A stretch of DNA of 20,567 nt from Stentor coeruleus (taxonomy: Eukaryota > Ciliophora > Heterotrichea > Heterotrichida > Stentoridae): NCBI GenBank assembly GCA_001970955.1, contig MPUH01001233.1, positions 1 to 20,567 on the forward strand, in the 5' to 3' direction. The position numbers were made by a program, and so were the translations under genes. The notes beneath the pieces are model-generated. The model was given only the letters and a program-made list of their open reading frames with translations. It was not told the origin of the DNA and ran no database searches. Position 1 is the first letter of the stretch, and each line of letters starts with the position of its first letter. Shown here one piece after another: positions 1-8,139 of this stretch.

Positions 1-293
1 AAGAAATGAATTTCCACAAAAAAGAAGTTCAAATCTTAAGATCAGAAAAAGATACTCTTGAAAGTGTTCTTAACATGAAAATCAACGATGTACGTAAAAG
101 TCTTATGAATGAAATCGCTCGTGTTGAAGATGAAATGAAGAGACACTTTGCCCATCAAAAAGCTGAGAACTCAAGACTTCAGCAACAAATTACCCAGCTT
201 AAAGGAGAAAAAACTTCTTTACAACAACAGTTATTGGCTTTACAGAGAAGAATATCAGAATTAGAAACCCAGATAGGTGCTGAGGATTCGTAA
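1..293 (+). CDS. Coiled-coil protein, C-terminal part (5' partial)
   Basis: The reading frame is already open at the left edge of the window, so the true start lies outside; the first ATG here is at base 6. The visible 96 or so residues form one uninterrupted coiled coil: heptad-spaced Leu/Ile/Val in a background rich in Glu, Lys, Gln and Arg, with no Pro or Cys. The second half is especially regular (repeated QQQ, LQ and LE pairs) and the protein ends shortly afterwards with an acidic tail. It stops at TAA, with TAG and TGA codons close behind. The dense conserved-looking heptads suggest a structural protein of cytoskeleton, basal body or Golgi, but I do not recognise the family and the fragment is too short to assign. 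The gene converges on the CXC-protein gene. Confidence 0.75.
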   Translation, partial: EMNFHKKEVQILRSEKDTLESVLNMKINDVRKSLMNEIARVEDEMKRHFAHQKAENSRLQQQITQLKGEKTSLQQQLLALQRRISELETQIGAEDS

Positions 294-609
294 TAGATAA
301 TGAGAGAAATTCTTATAATATATAGGGCTTATTAGGAATATATAGGATTGTTTTTGTTATATGGTATAAGTATTTATATATGATTTTTGGATTTATATTT
401 GATGAAAAGATTTTGTGTTGGATTGTATGAAATTATTTGTGATTTTTATTTGATATAAATAAAACATCGTGATTTTTAGTTGGTATGGGTATATTTGAAC
501 AAGGAGTACTTTTTTTTTGTATGTTTTGATATGAAAATAAAAGTGATAAGAAAGATTTAAAGTTATTATTATGTTTTTAAATTAGTATTTATATTATTAT
601 ATATAGATA
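294..609. other. Intergenic, convergent 3' flanks
   Basis: AT-rich spacer between two converging genes. The + strand is rich in T and G with very few C, the composition seen downstream of + strand genes elsewhere in the window. It contains short TATATA runs and a T8-9 tract near 510. No open frame, hairpin or repeat worth naming was seen. Confidence 0.6.
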
Positions 610-1350
610 TTACATTTTATTTACTTTCTTTCTCGATTTCCTCTTCTCTTGTAGACCAGTATCTTTATTATTACATCCAACGCACTTACAGATTTCGCTA
701 CATTTTATATTGCTTTGATAGCATTCGCAGTAACGTTTCATGCACCCTGATCGTTTACAATTACACCCTTTATAATGACGGCTTTTATCCTCAGTATTAA
801 AAATTTTCGGCTTAAAAGCATCTGGATTTTTTTCAAGTATATTTGAAATCGCATCTTTCCTAGCATCTTCAAACTCAACACGATTAAGACAATCTATACA
901 CGAACAATCAGTACAATAATGATCAACAGCAAAACAATCACAATACAACTTTAAACACCTTGATTTCTGACAATTACAACACACAGTCTTATCAACAACT
1001 TTTTTCCTTGGCCTAATTTTTGGAAGTTCTAGATTATCAGAAATCACCTTAATTTCAACAGAAACACAACTTGCTTGTAAATGTAATTTTGATTCGACTT
1101 CCGCGAAATTGATTTTTTGTATATGCCTTAAAGGGTGGAATTTTGGTGGGGTATTTATAGTATGTCGTTGAAGTGGGGTTAGTTGTGGAGATTCTATTTT
1201 TGTTGGTATAGGTGAGAGAGCGTTGATACAAAATTGCGAAAAAGGAGATGAGATATGATGATTCACTTTGTGAACTTCAGGAGTTGAGGGTTCTGGAAAA
1301 GTTTCATTAGAAAATAAATGATTTTCTTGAGGAGAGGACTGAGGATTCAT
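610..1350 (-). CDS. CXC (CRC/tesmin-TSO1) domain DNA-binding protein, LIN54-like
   Basis: A 246-residue protein with the complete two-part cysteine-rich CRC domain of the LIN54/tesmin/TSO1 family. The first CXC half is at about residues 124-157, with the signature KSRCLKLYCDCF at 129-140. The linker holds the family's NPxAFxPK motif (residues 175-182). The second half is at about 192-228, with the matching CKRSGCMKRYCECY. Each half should bind three zinc ions; one Tyr per half (136 and 208) is the residue that reads the minor groove of TTYGAA-type sites in LIN54. Family members act in the nucleus, in animals as the DNA-binding subunit of the DREAM/MuvB cell-cycle repressor. The first 70 residues are disordered and contain seven Ser-Pro or Thr-Pro pairs, suggesting control by cyclin-dependent or MAP kinases. 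The C-terminus is basic, possibly a nuclear localisation signal. Family assignment is firm; membership in a DREAM-like complex is inference. Confidence 0.93.
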   Translation of the reverse strand: MNPQSSPQENHLFSNETFPEPSTPEVHKVNHHISSPFSQFCINALSPIPTKIESPQLTPLQRHTINTPPKFHPLRHIQKINFAEVESKLHLQASCVSVEIKVISDNLELPKIRPRKKVVDKTVCCNCQKSRCLKLYCDCFAVDHYCTDCSCIDCLNRVEFEDARKDAISNILEKNPDAFKPKIFNTEDKSRHYKGCNCKRSGCMKRYCECYQSNIKCSEICKCVGCNNKDTGLQEKRKSRKKVNKM

Positions 1351-1794
1351 TATTTACAATATTTTGATTATTAGAAATTAACTGGAATATATATTTTTTA
1401 ACCATATATAGGAATTTTGTATATGGTCTATAAAGTGATTATGAAAAAAAATAGTATGGAATAGAGATGGGTGGGATTATAATTTTTTATAGAAATAAAG
1501 GTATGATTTATTTATGAGTTGTGTATATTTATGATATAAGATTATCATAAGGGTAAAGAAAAGCTCTTATTTGTTTGTAAAAATATTTTTCTTAATATAA
1601 ATACAATTAAAAACTCTATTACCATAAACCTATTTCTCTTAAACCTTCCATCTCTATATACCTAAACTCCCATTTCCTAATATTATTAAATATATTTTCT
1701 ATTTATCCAATATTTATTTCCTATTTTCTCTAATATCCTCCTAACACTTTTTCATCTTTTATAAACCTTATTACCATAAACCTTATAAACAAAA
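1351..1794. promoter_or_regulatory. Divergent intergenic region between CXC gene and membrane-protein gene
   Basis: Shared 5' region of two divergent genes. Base composition flips in the middle: about 1380-1560 is G-rich and C-poor on the + strand, and about 1600-1794 is C-rich and almost G-free. So each gene has a C-rich, G-poor leader on its own coding strand. A TATAAAC-type stretch lies just before the ATG at 1795. No specific operator or repeat could be named. Confidence 0.5.
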
Positions 1795-2403
1795 ATGTTT
1801 TCAGGTACAACCATTAGTTACCATCGTATGCAAGCTTCAAATGATCAATTAACAGCATCAATATTCCAGCTTCATATAGAAAACTTTACCAAAATCCTTA
1901 ATCTTATGGCAACTTTATTCTTTGTGTTTTTTGGTGCTAGTATTGTATTTGATATGATTAATTTTTTTGGTGGAGATTCTCAAGATTTTGATACAGAATT
2001 AGCTGTGAGGATGATATTGAAACAGTTAATAAACATGCTTGGTGTGATCACTGCAATATTTTGTATTATCGCTGTAGGTCTTCAATCTCGTGGCAGCTCT
2101 TTAAAGTTCACAAAAATGATCACAGTATTTTCTTGGCTTTATGTGATTTATATTGCTGTCTGTAGCTTTTTATGGGTTGGAGAAAACCATGATGAAATGA
2201 AGGAAGATTATGGCTTATCAAAAGTAGATCTTATATATTACATAGTCTGTTTACTTTTAGTCCTAATGCTATTTTTAAAATTCTTCATCAGCAAGTCGAG
2301 GCAGTACCACAGCATTGTGACCCAAGCAATTCTCGAAAACACCAAACAAGTTCTGAAAAACGCAAGTGTCGATGGTCCTTTAAGATTTGATAATCTTAAC
2401 TAG
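1795..2403 (+). CDS. Four-helix membrane protein, unknown function
   Basis: A 202-residue protein with four clear hydrophobic segments, at about residues 35-57, 78-97, 105-128 and 144-165. No convincing N-terminal signal peptide was seen, as the first 30 residues are polar. The loop after helix 1 is acidic and the loop between helices 3 and 4 is strongly charged (motif WVGENHDEMKED). The tail after helix 4 is basic, then amphipathic, and probably cytosolic. The layout (even number of helices, short loops, polar ends) resembles small tetraspan proteins, but no family motif such as a tetraspanin CCG or claudin W-GLW-C-C is present. The ATG follows an AT-rich, G-poor leader and the frame ends at TAG. 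The kinase gene begins 54 nt further on, in the same direction. The reading frame is solid; function is not recognisable. Confidence 0.75.
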   Translation: MFSGTTISYHRMQASNDQLTASIFQLHIENFTKILNLMATLFFVFFGASIVFDMINFFGGDSQDFDTELAVRMILKQLINMLGVITAIFCIIAVGLQSRGSSLKFTKMITVFSWLYVIYIAVCSFLWVGENHDEMKEDYGLSKVDLIYYIVCLLLVLMLFLKFFISKSRQYHSIVTQAILENTKQVLKNASVDGPLRFDNLN

Positions 2404-2457
2404 TCTAAGTTTAACTCATATTAAATAGATGTAAGGTCTAAAATCTCTCATTCATAA

Positions 2458-3443
2458 ATGTCGAATAAAAGAAATCCACCTCCTAAACTAGTAGTTAGAC
2501 CAAGAGAAGAAATCAAAACCATGCCGCAGATGGTAAAAACTTCATCAGGAAAACTTCGTATCGAAAGCCTCGCAGAATTAGAAGTCTTAGAAAAGTTAGG
2601 TCAAGGTAGTGCAGGCATAGTAGAAAAATGCAAACATTTACCTTCAGGGAAGTTTGTAGCAGTAAAACGTATCCCATTATCAACAGATGAAGAGACAAAA
2701 TCGGCGATAATCCAAGAAGTCAATGCTTTGAACTCATGTAAAAACCAGCATATAATCTATTCATATGGGGCGATAATTCAACAAACTACAATGAATATAA
2801 TGATTGAATATATGGACAAAGGGACTTTACAATCAGCTCTTGAGTTTTCAGGCCCACTTCGTGAAGATGTTATTGGGCATATAGCATTTCAAGTCTTAAC
2901 TGGTTTAGAGTATTTACATAAGAAGAAAAAAATTGTCCATAGAGATATAAAACCTTCTAATTTATTATTATCATCAGAAGGGTTAGTTAAAATATCAGAT
3001 TTTGGTGTTGCTGGGCTTATGAGTCGTACTGATGCTACTAAAAACACGTTTGTAGGAACTGTTACTTATATGTCGGTAAGGATTGACTTAGGTAGCCTGA
3101 GCGCTTTATGCAAGATGGATATAGATCTGATACTGATATTTGGAGTCTTGGATTAACTTTACTTGAATGTGCTATTGGAAGATATCCTTATCCTGAACCT
3201 GATATTAATGGGAATATACCAACTTTAAAGTTTTGGGATTTGATTAATTATATTTATGATAGACCACCACCATGTCCTCCTGAAGGCACATCGGATAAGA
3301 TGAAGGATTTTTTGAGGATTTGTTTGGGGAAAGAGTCAGGAAGTAGGAGTAATGTTTTACAGTTACTTACTCATCCGTTTATTGTGGAGAATTCGAACCC
3401 TATTAGCTTCGGCATCTGGCTCGAATCTTTACCTAATAAGTAG
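2458..3443 (+). CDS. MAP kinase kinase (STE7/MEK family), two exons
   Basis: Exons 2458-3075 and 3096-3443 together encode about 321 residues with a complete kinase domain. Visible elements are the glycine loop GQGSAGIV (48-55), catalytic Lys70, Glu87 of helix C, HRD (161-163) with the MEK-type HRDIKPSNLLL run, and DFG at 181-183. The activation loop carries Ser189, Thr191, Thr194 and Thr197, followed by VGTVTYMS-PER, which the splice joins exactly inside the hallmark MEK motif. After it come DIWSLG, the C-lobe and HPF near the end. MEKs are dual-specificity kinases that phosphorylate Thr and Tyr in the TxY loop of MAP kinases and are themselves switched on by a MAP3K at the activation loop. 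The N-terminal 40 residues are Pro- and basic-rich and may hold a MAPK docking site. Without splicing, the frame runs on and loses the C-lobe. The last codons are repeated after the N at 3465 as an assembly artefact. Confidence 0.93.
3076..3095 (+). other. 20-nt spliceosomal intron in the MEK gene
   Basis: The intron is GTAAGGATTGACTTAGGTAG. Removing it joins ...TYMS to PERFMQDG, restoring the invariant kinase motif and the downstream frame. An earlier AG would give a 16-nt intron, but that leaves four extra bases and an immediate TGA, so 20 nt is the only solution I find. The other well-supported introns here are 15 nt. Confidence 0.85.
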
Positions 3444-3464
3444 TTAATAAGTTAGGAAGATGTT
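3375..3464. repeat. Direct repeat copy 1 flanking single N (assembly overlap)
   Basis: These 90 bases, covering the last kinase codons and the start of the 3' flank, recur identically at 3466-3555 on the other side of the N at 3465. A perfect repeat abutting a single N points to two contig ends that overlap but were joined without merging. Copy 2 should be treated as an artefact. Confidence 0.85.
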
Positions 3465-3465
3465 N

Positions 3466-3555
3466 CCGTTTATTGTGGAGAATTCGAACCCTATTAGCTT
3501 CGGCATCTGGCTCGAATCTTTACCTAATAAGTAGTTAATAAGTTAGGAAGATGTT
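3466..3555. repeat. Direct repeat copy 2 flanking single N (assembly overlap)
   Basis: Identical to 3375-3464. It repeats the terminal coding part of the MEK gene, including its TAG stop, out of context. Confidence 0.85.
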
Positions 3556-3870
3556 GGGATTTGAAAAGTTTTATGGGTTTTTGTGGCAAGTTAAGGAGGA
3601 TTAGAGATGGGCTTATTGCAATTTGGATTAGATTGAAAGGTATGTTGTATGGAATAGATGCATTTTATAGTTTTTTTGAAGTTGTTTGATGGCTTTTTTA
3701 AGTATTATGAAATGTACAATTGTGATATTTTTTGTTTTTATATATAGATTATGATATTTTGATATAATTTAGAACATATTTATGTCTCAATAATTCCTAA
3801 ATTTTCAAACATCTCCTTCATACTACAATCAACTTATACTAAATCACACAATCATTAAATAATTTTTAAA
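3556..3870 (+). other. Intergenic between MEK and F-box-like gene
   Basis: The first two thirds (to about 3780) are G- and T-rich with few C, typical of 3' flanks here. The last 90 bases before the ATG at 3871 are C-rich and nearly G-free, typical of 5' leaders here. No gene or repeat was seen. Confidence 0.55.
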
Positions 3871-4587
3871 ATGGATTGGAAAAAACTTGGGTTTTTTAAG
3901 AATTTAAATCGTTTCGACGTCTGGCAGCACATCTTTGCCTATTTAGATACCAAAACCGTGATTGATGGTCTATCTAAATCTTGCAAGTCTTTTAAAATGC
4001 TATCATTGATGCACATCTCACATCTAAAAAACATTTGTATATTATCTCTCAAAATTGACTCTAAAACATCATATAATAACTTGATTGAGCTTATCAAATG
4101 CGAGAAAACTTTTCTTTTGAAAATTCGAAGTAATCTTAAAAGTCCAGAAATAATGAACTCACCTTATACAAATAAAAGCATAATTAGATTGAAATATACA
4201 AGCGAGAATGGTATTTTTTCACCAGTTTTATCTCTTTTAAAAACAGTATCGTGTTTTAACCACTTTTCTATAAGTGGTAATTCATCTCTACCTGCAATTC
4301 CTGATAATATAATAACTGAAATGCTTAGAATTCTTAATGAAAAGAAAATTGTATTTTTTAAAATATCAAAAATAACTCTTAATAATAAAACTTTCAAGAA
4401 ATTAGTTCATTATATCAAATCTAGAACACCTAAAGATCTTATGATTGATATAACTTGCTTTAGTAATAAAGCTATAGGCTTTCAAAATTATTTATATAGA
4501 GCATGGAAAGACAAATGGCTACTTACGGTTGACTATAAATTAAACGGGAAAGTGATTTTTAATTGCACAAGAGGATTTTTAGAATAA
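3871..4587 (+). CDS. F-box-like protein, weakly supported
   Basis: A 238-residue protein. Residues about 14-50 (FDVWQHIFAYLDTKTVI followed by a Ser/Cys/Lys-rich helix with CKSF) look like an F-box: a hydrophobic helix, an IF.YLD core, then the L..SCKSF. pattern. F-box proteins hold substrates for SCF ubiquitin ligases by binding Skp1. The remainder is rich in Lys, Ile, Leu and Asn with short alternating hydrophobic stretches that might be degenerate leucine-rich repeats, as is common downstream of F-boxes in ciliates, but no clean repeat consensus is visible. It starts at an ATG after a G-poor leader and ends at TAA. The F-box call is a weak pattern match; the frame itself is well supported by length and by the composition of its flanks. 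Confidence 0.6.
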   Translation: MDWKKLGFFKNLNRFDVWQHIFAYLDTKTVIDGLSKSCKSFKMLSLMHISHLKNICILSLKIDSKTSYNNLIELIKCEKTFLLKIRSNLKSPEIMNSPYTNKSIIRLKYTSENGIFSPVLSLLKTVSCFNHFSISGNSSLPAIPDNIITEMLRILNEKKIVFFKISKITLNNKTFKKLVHYIKSRTPKDLMIDITCFSNKAIGFQNYLYRAWKDKWLLTVDYKLNGKVIFNCTRGFLE

Positions 4588-4922
4588 AATTAAAACTAAT
4601 TTAGATTGCAGAAATAATCATTTGTATATACTTTAAGTCTAAAAAGAGTATATTTAATTAAAATCCTAAGATAAAAAGTGATCATTTTTGCCAAATATAA
4701 GAGTTTTTATAGTAATTCATATTGTTGATGAAGTTTTATTTATGGATATTCTATAAGTATTTTCATTAGGTAAATACAAAAAGATTTATTCTTATAAGTT
4801 TTTTGATTTATAGCATTATATGTATTATTCAATTAAACTGTTAATACTGAAAAAAAAGTATGATACCAAATTTCTAAGATTTCAAATAATAACATATGGG
4901 TTTCTAAATTTTATATTAATTA
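4588..4922. other. Intergenic, convergent 3' flanks
   Basis: Very AT-rich spacer between the converging F-box-like gene and the small basic-protein gene. It contains T- and A-runs only; I see no open frame, strong hairpin or repeat. Confidence 0.5.
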
Positions 4923-5450
4923 TTATTTACCAAAGCAAGGATTTTTCAACACAACAACTGGAACTTCTGATTTTCTGTAATTAGTGTTAGCTTTACAGCA
5001 ATCAACGTTATTTTTTTTTGTCCAAGATTTCTCATTAGATTTATCCTTTTCTAAAAGGACGATATCATGCAAAATGTCGAAAACTGAATTATCGCTTATT
5101 GAAGCGTTTGATATTTTTGATATATTTAAAGATCCTATTGAATCTTGCCGTTTAACATTTGACCTTAGTTTTTGCTGCTGAAATTTATCAGCGAACTTGA
5201 CTACTATAGTAGATTTATGACTAATACATTTACTTTTATTTAGCTTGGGGACTTCAGGTAAGGATTTACTGATAATCATAGAGTTTACACCTGATGGCTG
5301 GATTGCAATTTTTGTTAATGATGGACTTGGCTTTATAATTTGAGAAATTTTCAGAGGCTTTTCGCTTGAGCTTCTGATCTTGTTTTTCGTTTTAAAGCAT
5401 GAAAGTTTTGGAAAACAGCAACTTGATTGGACTGAAGAATTTCTTAACAT
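4923..5450 (-). CDS. Small basic, Ser/Lys-rich protein, unknown
   Basis: A 175-residue, strongly basic protein rich in Ser, Lys, Ile and Asn, with a Cys cluster near the start (CCFPKLSCF, about residues 11-19). It reads as mostly disordered, with several possible phosphorylation sites (RSSSEK, KRQDSIGS) and one short amphipathic helix (about 120-137, FDILHDIVLLEKDK). The KRQDS.G motif resembles a basophilic kinase or 14-3-3 site. No domain is recognised. The frame is clean and ends in tandem TAA codons. Its 5' flank (5451 onward) is C-rich on the + strand, the opposite of what other minus-strand genes show, so the start, or even the gene, is less certain than its neighbours. An overlapping + strand frame at 4984-5181 looks like a shadow. 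Confidence 0.6.
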   Translation of the reverse strand: MLRNSSVQSSCCFPKLSCFKTKNKIRSSSEKPLKISQIIKPSPSLTKIAIQPSGVNSMIISKSLPEVPKLNKSKCISHKSTIVVKFADKFQQQKLRSNVKRQDSIGSLNISKISNASISDNSVFDILHDIVLLEKDKSNEKSWTKKNNVDCCKANTNYRKSEVPVVVLKNPCFGK

Positions 5451-5903
5451 TTACCCACTTTTATAATAAAAAAATTACGATCATATCTTAAAAATTAAAT
5501 TAAATAAACTCTCTTATACCAAACTTAGCAAATCAATATAATAAGCATATAAAAATATGCACAAACTAGTTTTCAATACATATAGAATAATATCAAAAAT
5601 ATAATCCTTATAGGTTATCTTATAGAATATAAATTAAATATTTCCCCTTTTAACTATTCTATCAATTTCTTATACAAAGTATATATAAAATTCACTATTT
5701 TATCCTCAACAATCTAAGCCTTTTATCTATAAAACATATTCCTAAATTCTTTTTAATAAACTCGTTCTTATTTTCGCGCAATTTTTTTTTTTTATAATTA
5801 TCTATTACTAGAAAACCATTATTTTATCTTATATAAGTAGGATTTTTCATGTATAATATATACATATGAAAATTAAATTCTATGTTGTTACTAATTAAAA
5901 TCA
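5451..5903. other. Intergenic between two minus-strand genes
   Basis: AT-rich, with C exceeding G on the + strand over most of its length, as expected for the 3' flank of the minus-strand VWA gene. A T10 run lies near 5785. A TATAT/ATATA-rich segment lies at about 5840-5870. No open frame or structured element could be supported. Confidence 0.5.
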
Positions 5904-7328
5904 CTAATCAAAACACTTACCAAAATATTGTTTTGACTCAAAAATCATATCCTTTTGGCATATATTCTGATAAGCTTCAACCTCTTCTCCTCTCTTACTC
6001 CAATGTCCATGAGCTTTTTTCAAAACCACATGCTTGCCATTTAAATCATACTCATCCTTACTGACAAAATTCTTCTGAGAACTTTCAAGGTCTTTAATTA
6101 AAACATCAACTAAATCATTCTCTTCAATCAACGATTTTTTTATTTCCTCCACACATTCCTGTAACAAATTCCTAGCATCATCAATATTCCCTTTATTCCC
6201 AAGTAAAACTGCTTCTTTCATAGCCTCTGCAGTTTTAAACCTAAAATAATTAACCATACAATCCTCATCTTTTACAATAGAAACATTATCATTTTTTCTT
6301 AAAACCACTTCAAGTACAGTATCAATACTTATTTGTTGATCAGTTGGCACATGTTTAAATGTTACATTTGCTTTAACAGGATAAATTTTTTTTTCATCTT
6401 CATCAATAACCCCAGGTCCTAAATTCAATATAAAAATAGCTTCTTTTTTACTACCATTAAGAATATTTGATATACGAAAAGAATTATCTCCATTTTCACT
6501 AAAAACTTTGCTCATAGTAAATTCAATATCACAAGCTTGTGCTTGTAGGTTAACTTGGATATTATCAGCTACAATTGATATTATTTCACCAAGACAATTA
6601 GCAAATGCTTCAGCTATATTATCATGTTTTTCTATATAATAAAACCCTCCACATTTACTATTACTAATAGAAGTTAGAAGGTTAGAATCATGATCAGGCC
6701 CATATCCAAAAGTATGAATTGTATAATTATTTGGAACTTTAATTTTTTCAATAGTCGCTTTAGCTCTTTCTAATGATTCTGAGTAATCATCCATACCATC
6801 AGTAAGGATAATTATAGCTGAAGAACGGTTAATCATTCTTCTACCAGCTAAGGCGAAAAGTCCATATTCTAAACCTTCAATCATGTTGGTTTTTTTTTCA
6901 GCTTTTAGTCTTGAAAATATTGCATCAAGTCTTTTTTTCCCTGAATTTGTACATCTAGTTAGTTTACAAAGCCTTTCTGCGTTTGTAGTGAATTTTATTA
7001 AACAGACTCGGTCATTATCTTCTAATTGAGTTAACATAAAAGATAATGTTTTTTTTACTAGTTCTAAACTCTCCCCTTCCATACTTCCACTTGTATCTAT
7101 AACACATACTATATCAACTCCTGTACGATTTAATTGTTTTTCTATATTTTGGGCTTCTAATACTAGGCAACCGATCACTTCTGATGAGATTTTAGGGTTT
7201 AAGACTGTGTAGTTAGTTGAAGTTTTTATTGATATATTCAAAGTAGATATTTGATTGTAATCAGATGATGGGCTTGATATTTCAGATAATGGCTCATCGT
7301 CTTGATTTCTTGCAAGACTAGCTCCCAT
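5904..7328 (-). CDS. von Willebrand factor A domain protein with possible N-myristoylation
   Basis: A 474-residue protein. A VWA domain occupies about residues 71-250 with an intact metal-ion site: DTSGSM (78-83), Thr147 in KKTNM, and TDG at 176-178. So it should bind Mg and adopt the adhesive or scaffolding VWA fold. Upstream, residues 28-66 form a beta-rich stretch typical of cytosolic VWA proteins of plants and ciliates. Downstream, about 255-350 is another beta-rich region (EAIFILNLG, VKANVTFKH) like the domain following VWA in those proteins, then a helical, acidic C-terminal part with no RING or U-box. There is no signal peptide. The sequence begins MGASLARN, with Gly2 and a small residue at position 6, compatible with N-myristoylation. 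It ends at TAG. Cytosolic, probably membrane-associated; the binding partner is unknown. Domain call firm, lipidation tentative. Confidence 0.92.
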   Translation of the reverse strand: MGASLARNQDDEPLSEISSPSSDYNQISTLNISIKTSTNYTVLNPKISSEVIGCLVLEAQNIEKQLNRTGVDIVCVIDTSGSMEGESLELVKKTLSFMLTQLEDNDRVCLIKFTTNAERLCKLTRCTNSGKKRLDAIFSRLKAEKKTNMIEGLEYGLFALAGRRMINRSSAIIILTDGMDDYSESLERAKATIEKIKVPNNYTIHTFGYGPDHDSNLLTSISNSKCGGFYYIEKHDNIAEAFANCLGEIISIVADNIQVNLQAQACDIEFTMSKVFSENGDNSFRISNILNGSKKEAIFILNLGPGVIDEDEKKIYPVKANVTFKHVPTDQQISIDTVLEVVLRKNDNVSIVKDEDCMVNYFRFKTAEAMKEAVLLGNKGNIDDARNLLQECVEEIKKSLIEENDLVDVLIKDLESSQKNFVSKDEYDLNGKHVVLKKAHGHWSKRGEEVEAYQNICQKDMIFESKQYFGKCFD

Positions 7329-7339
7329 TTAATTATATT

Positions 7340-7483
7340 TTCAAGTTTTTAATTGGATTTAATTTGAGCTACTTAAAATATTATTCACAGGAAAATAATT
7401 GGGCTACTTTTTTTATTGTTATTAGTTTATTCTCTTAAATGATTAGTTGAGGATAAATTTTATATGTATTCTTTTATTGTATT
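7340..7483. repeat. Direct repeat copy 1 flanking single N (assembly overlap)
   Basis: About 143 bases recur at 7485-7627 after the N at 7484. The copies differ at one visible base: GGGCTAC in copy 1, GGGTTAC in copy 2. An unmerged contig overlap with one allelic or error difference is the simplest reading. Confidence 0.8.
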
Positions 7484-7484
7484 N

Positions 7485-7627
7485 TTCAAGTTTTTAATTG
7501 GATTTAATTTGAGCTACTTAAAATATTATTCACAGGAAAATAATTGGGTTACTTTTTTTATTGTTATTAGTTTATTCTCTTAAATGATTAGTTGAGGATA
7601 AATTTTATATGTATTCTTTTATTGTAT
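7485..7627. repeat. Direct repeat copy 2 flanking single N (assembly overlap)
   Basis: Second copy of the 7340-7483 segment with one substitution. Probably not present in the real chromosome. Confidence 0.8.
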
Positions 7628-8139
7628 AAATAAAAAGTGTTGAAGATTTTTTTAATTCTTCTAACAGATCTTGCACACTTTTAATGTAGATAAAGATTAT
7701 AGTAATAAGTTTTTTTATCATAAAATAGTCACAACATATATATTGATATTTTGAAAAGCATTTTATTATCTGAGATATATAGTTTTTTAAATCAATTTAG
7801 AAATAATCAATTAATTTATAATAACAAATTCAAAATCCTATTAGTTGAAAAGTTTAAATTTATGATGTAAAAAACTTTGAATATACAACAATTATTTTAA
7901 CCTATAAACTTTTATAAACAACCTCTAAGATCCATTTATTATTTCAGTAATAAAACTTTATATCATATCTTTCAGCATTATATATTAAAAACTTCTAACT
8001 AACCACAGTATTTTACTACAAAAAAATCATAAGTTATAAACAAAAAAACCATAAAGCAATTTTATATTCATAAAAAATAACTCTCATATTTATAAATGCA
8101 TACAATTTATTATGCTTTAAATTATATTACTTTATAATA

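Larger units (their letters stand above)
7329..8139. promoter_or_regulatory. Divergent intergenic region with assembly duplication
   Basis: This is the shared 5' region of the VWA gene (-) and the polytopic membrane protein gene (+). The VWA side is relatively G-rich on the + strand; the last 150 bases before 8140 are A/C-rich with almost no G, matching the flank pattern elsewhere. About 143 bases of it are an assembly duplicate. No distinct promoter motif, repeat or small gene was seen in 7629-8139. Confidence 0.5.

Noticed and set aside
2513-2698. Minus-strand ORF within the kinase gene.
   Set aside because: It lies entirely opposite the conserved kinase N-lobe and has no domain of its own. 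The same applies to 4164-4397, 4984-5181, 5882-6064 and 17079-17270.
3076-3091. A 16-nt intron ending at the first TTAG in the MEK gene.
   Set aside because: It would place an immediate TGA after the junction and destroy the SPER motif; only the 20-nt intron restores it.
3375-3555. Direct repeats as insertion-element ends or true tandem duplication.
   Set aside because: All such repeats abut a single N, vary in length and sequence from site to site, and one breaks a gene that reads correctly once it is removed. Assembly overlap explains them.
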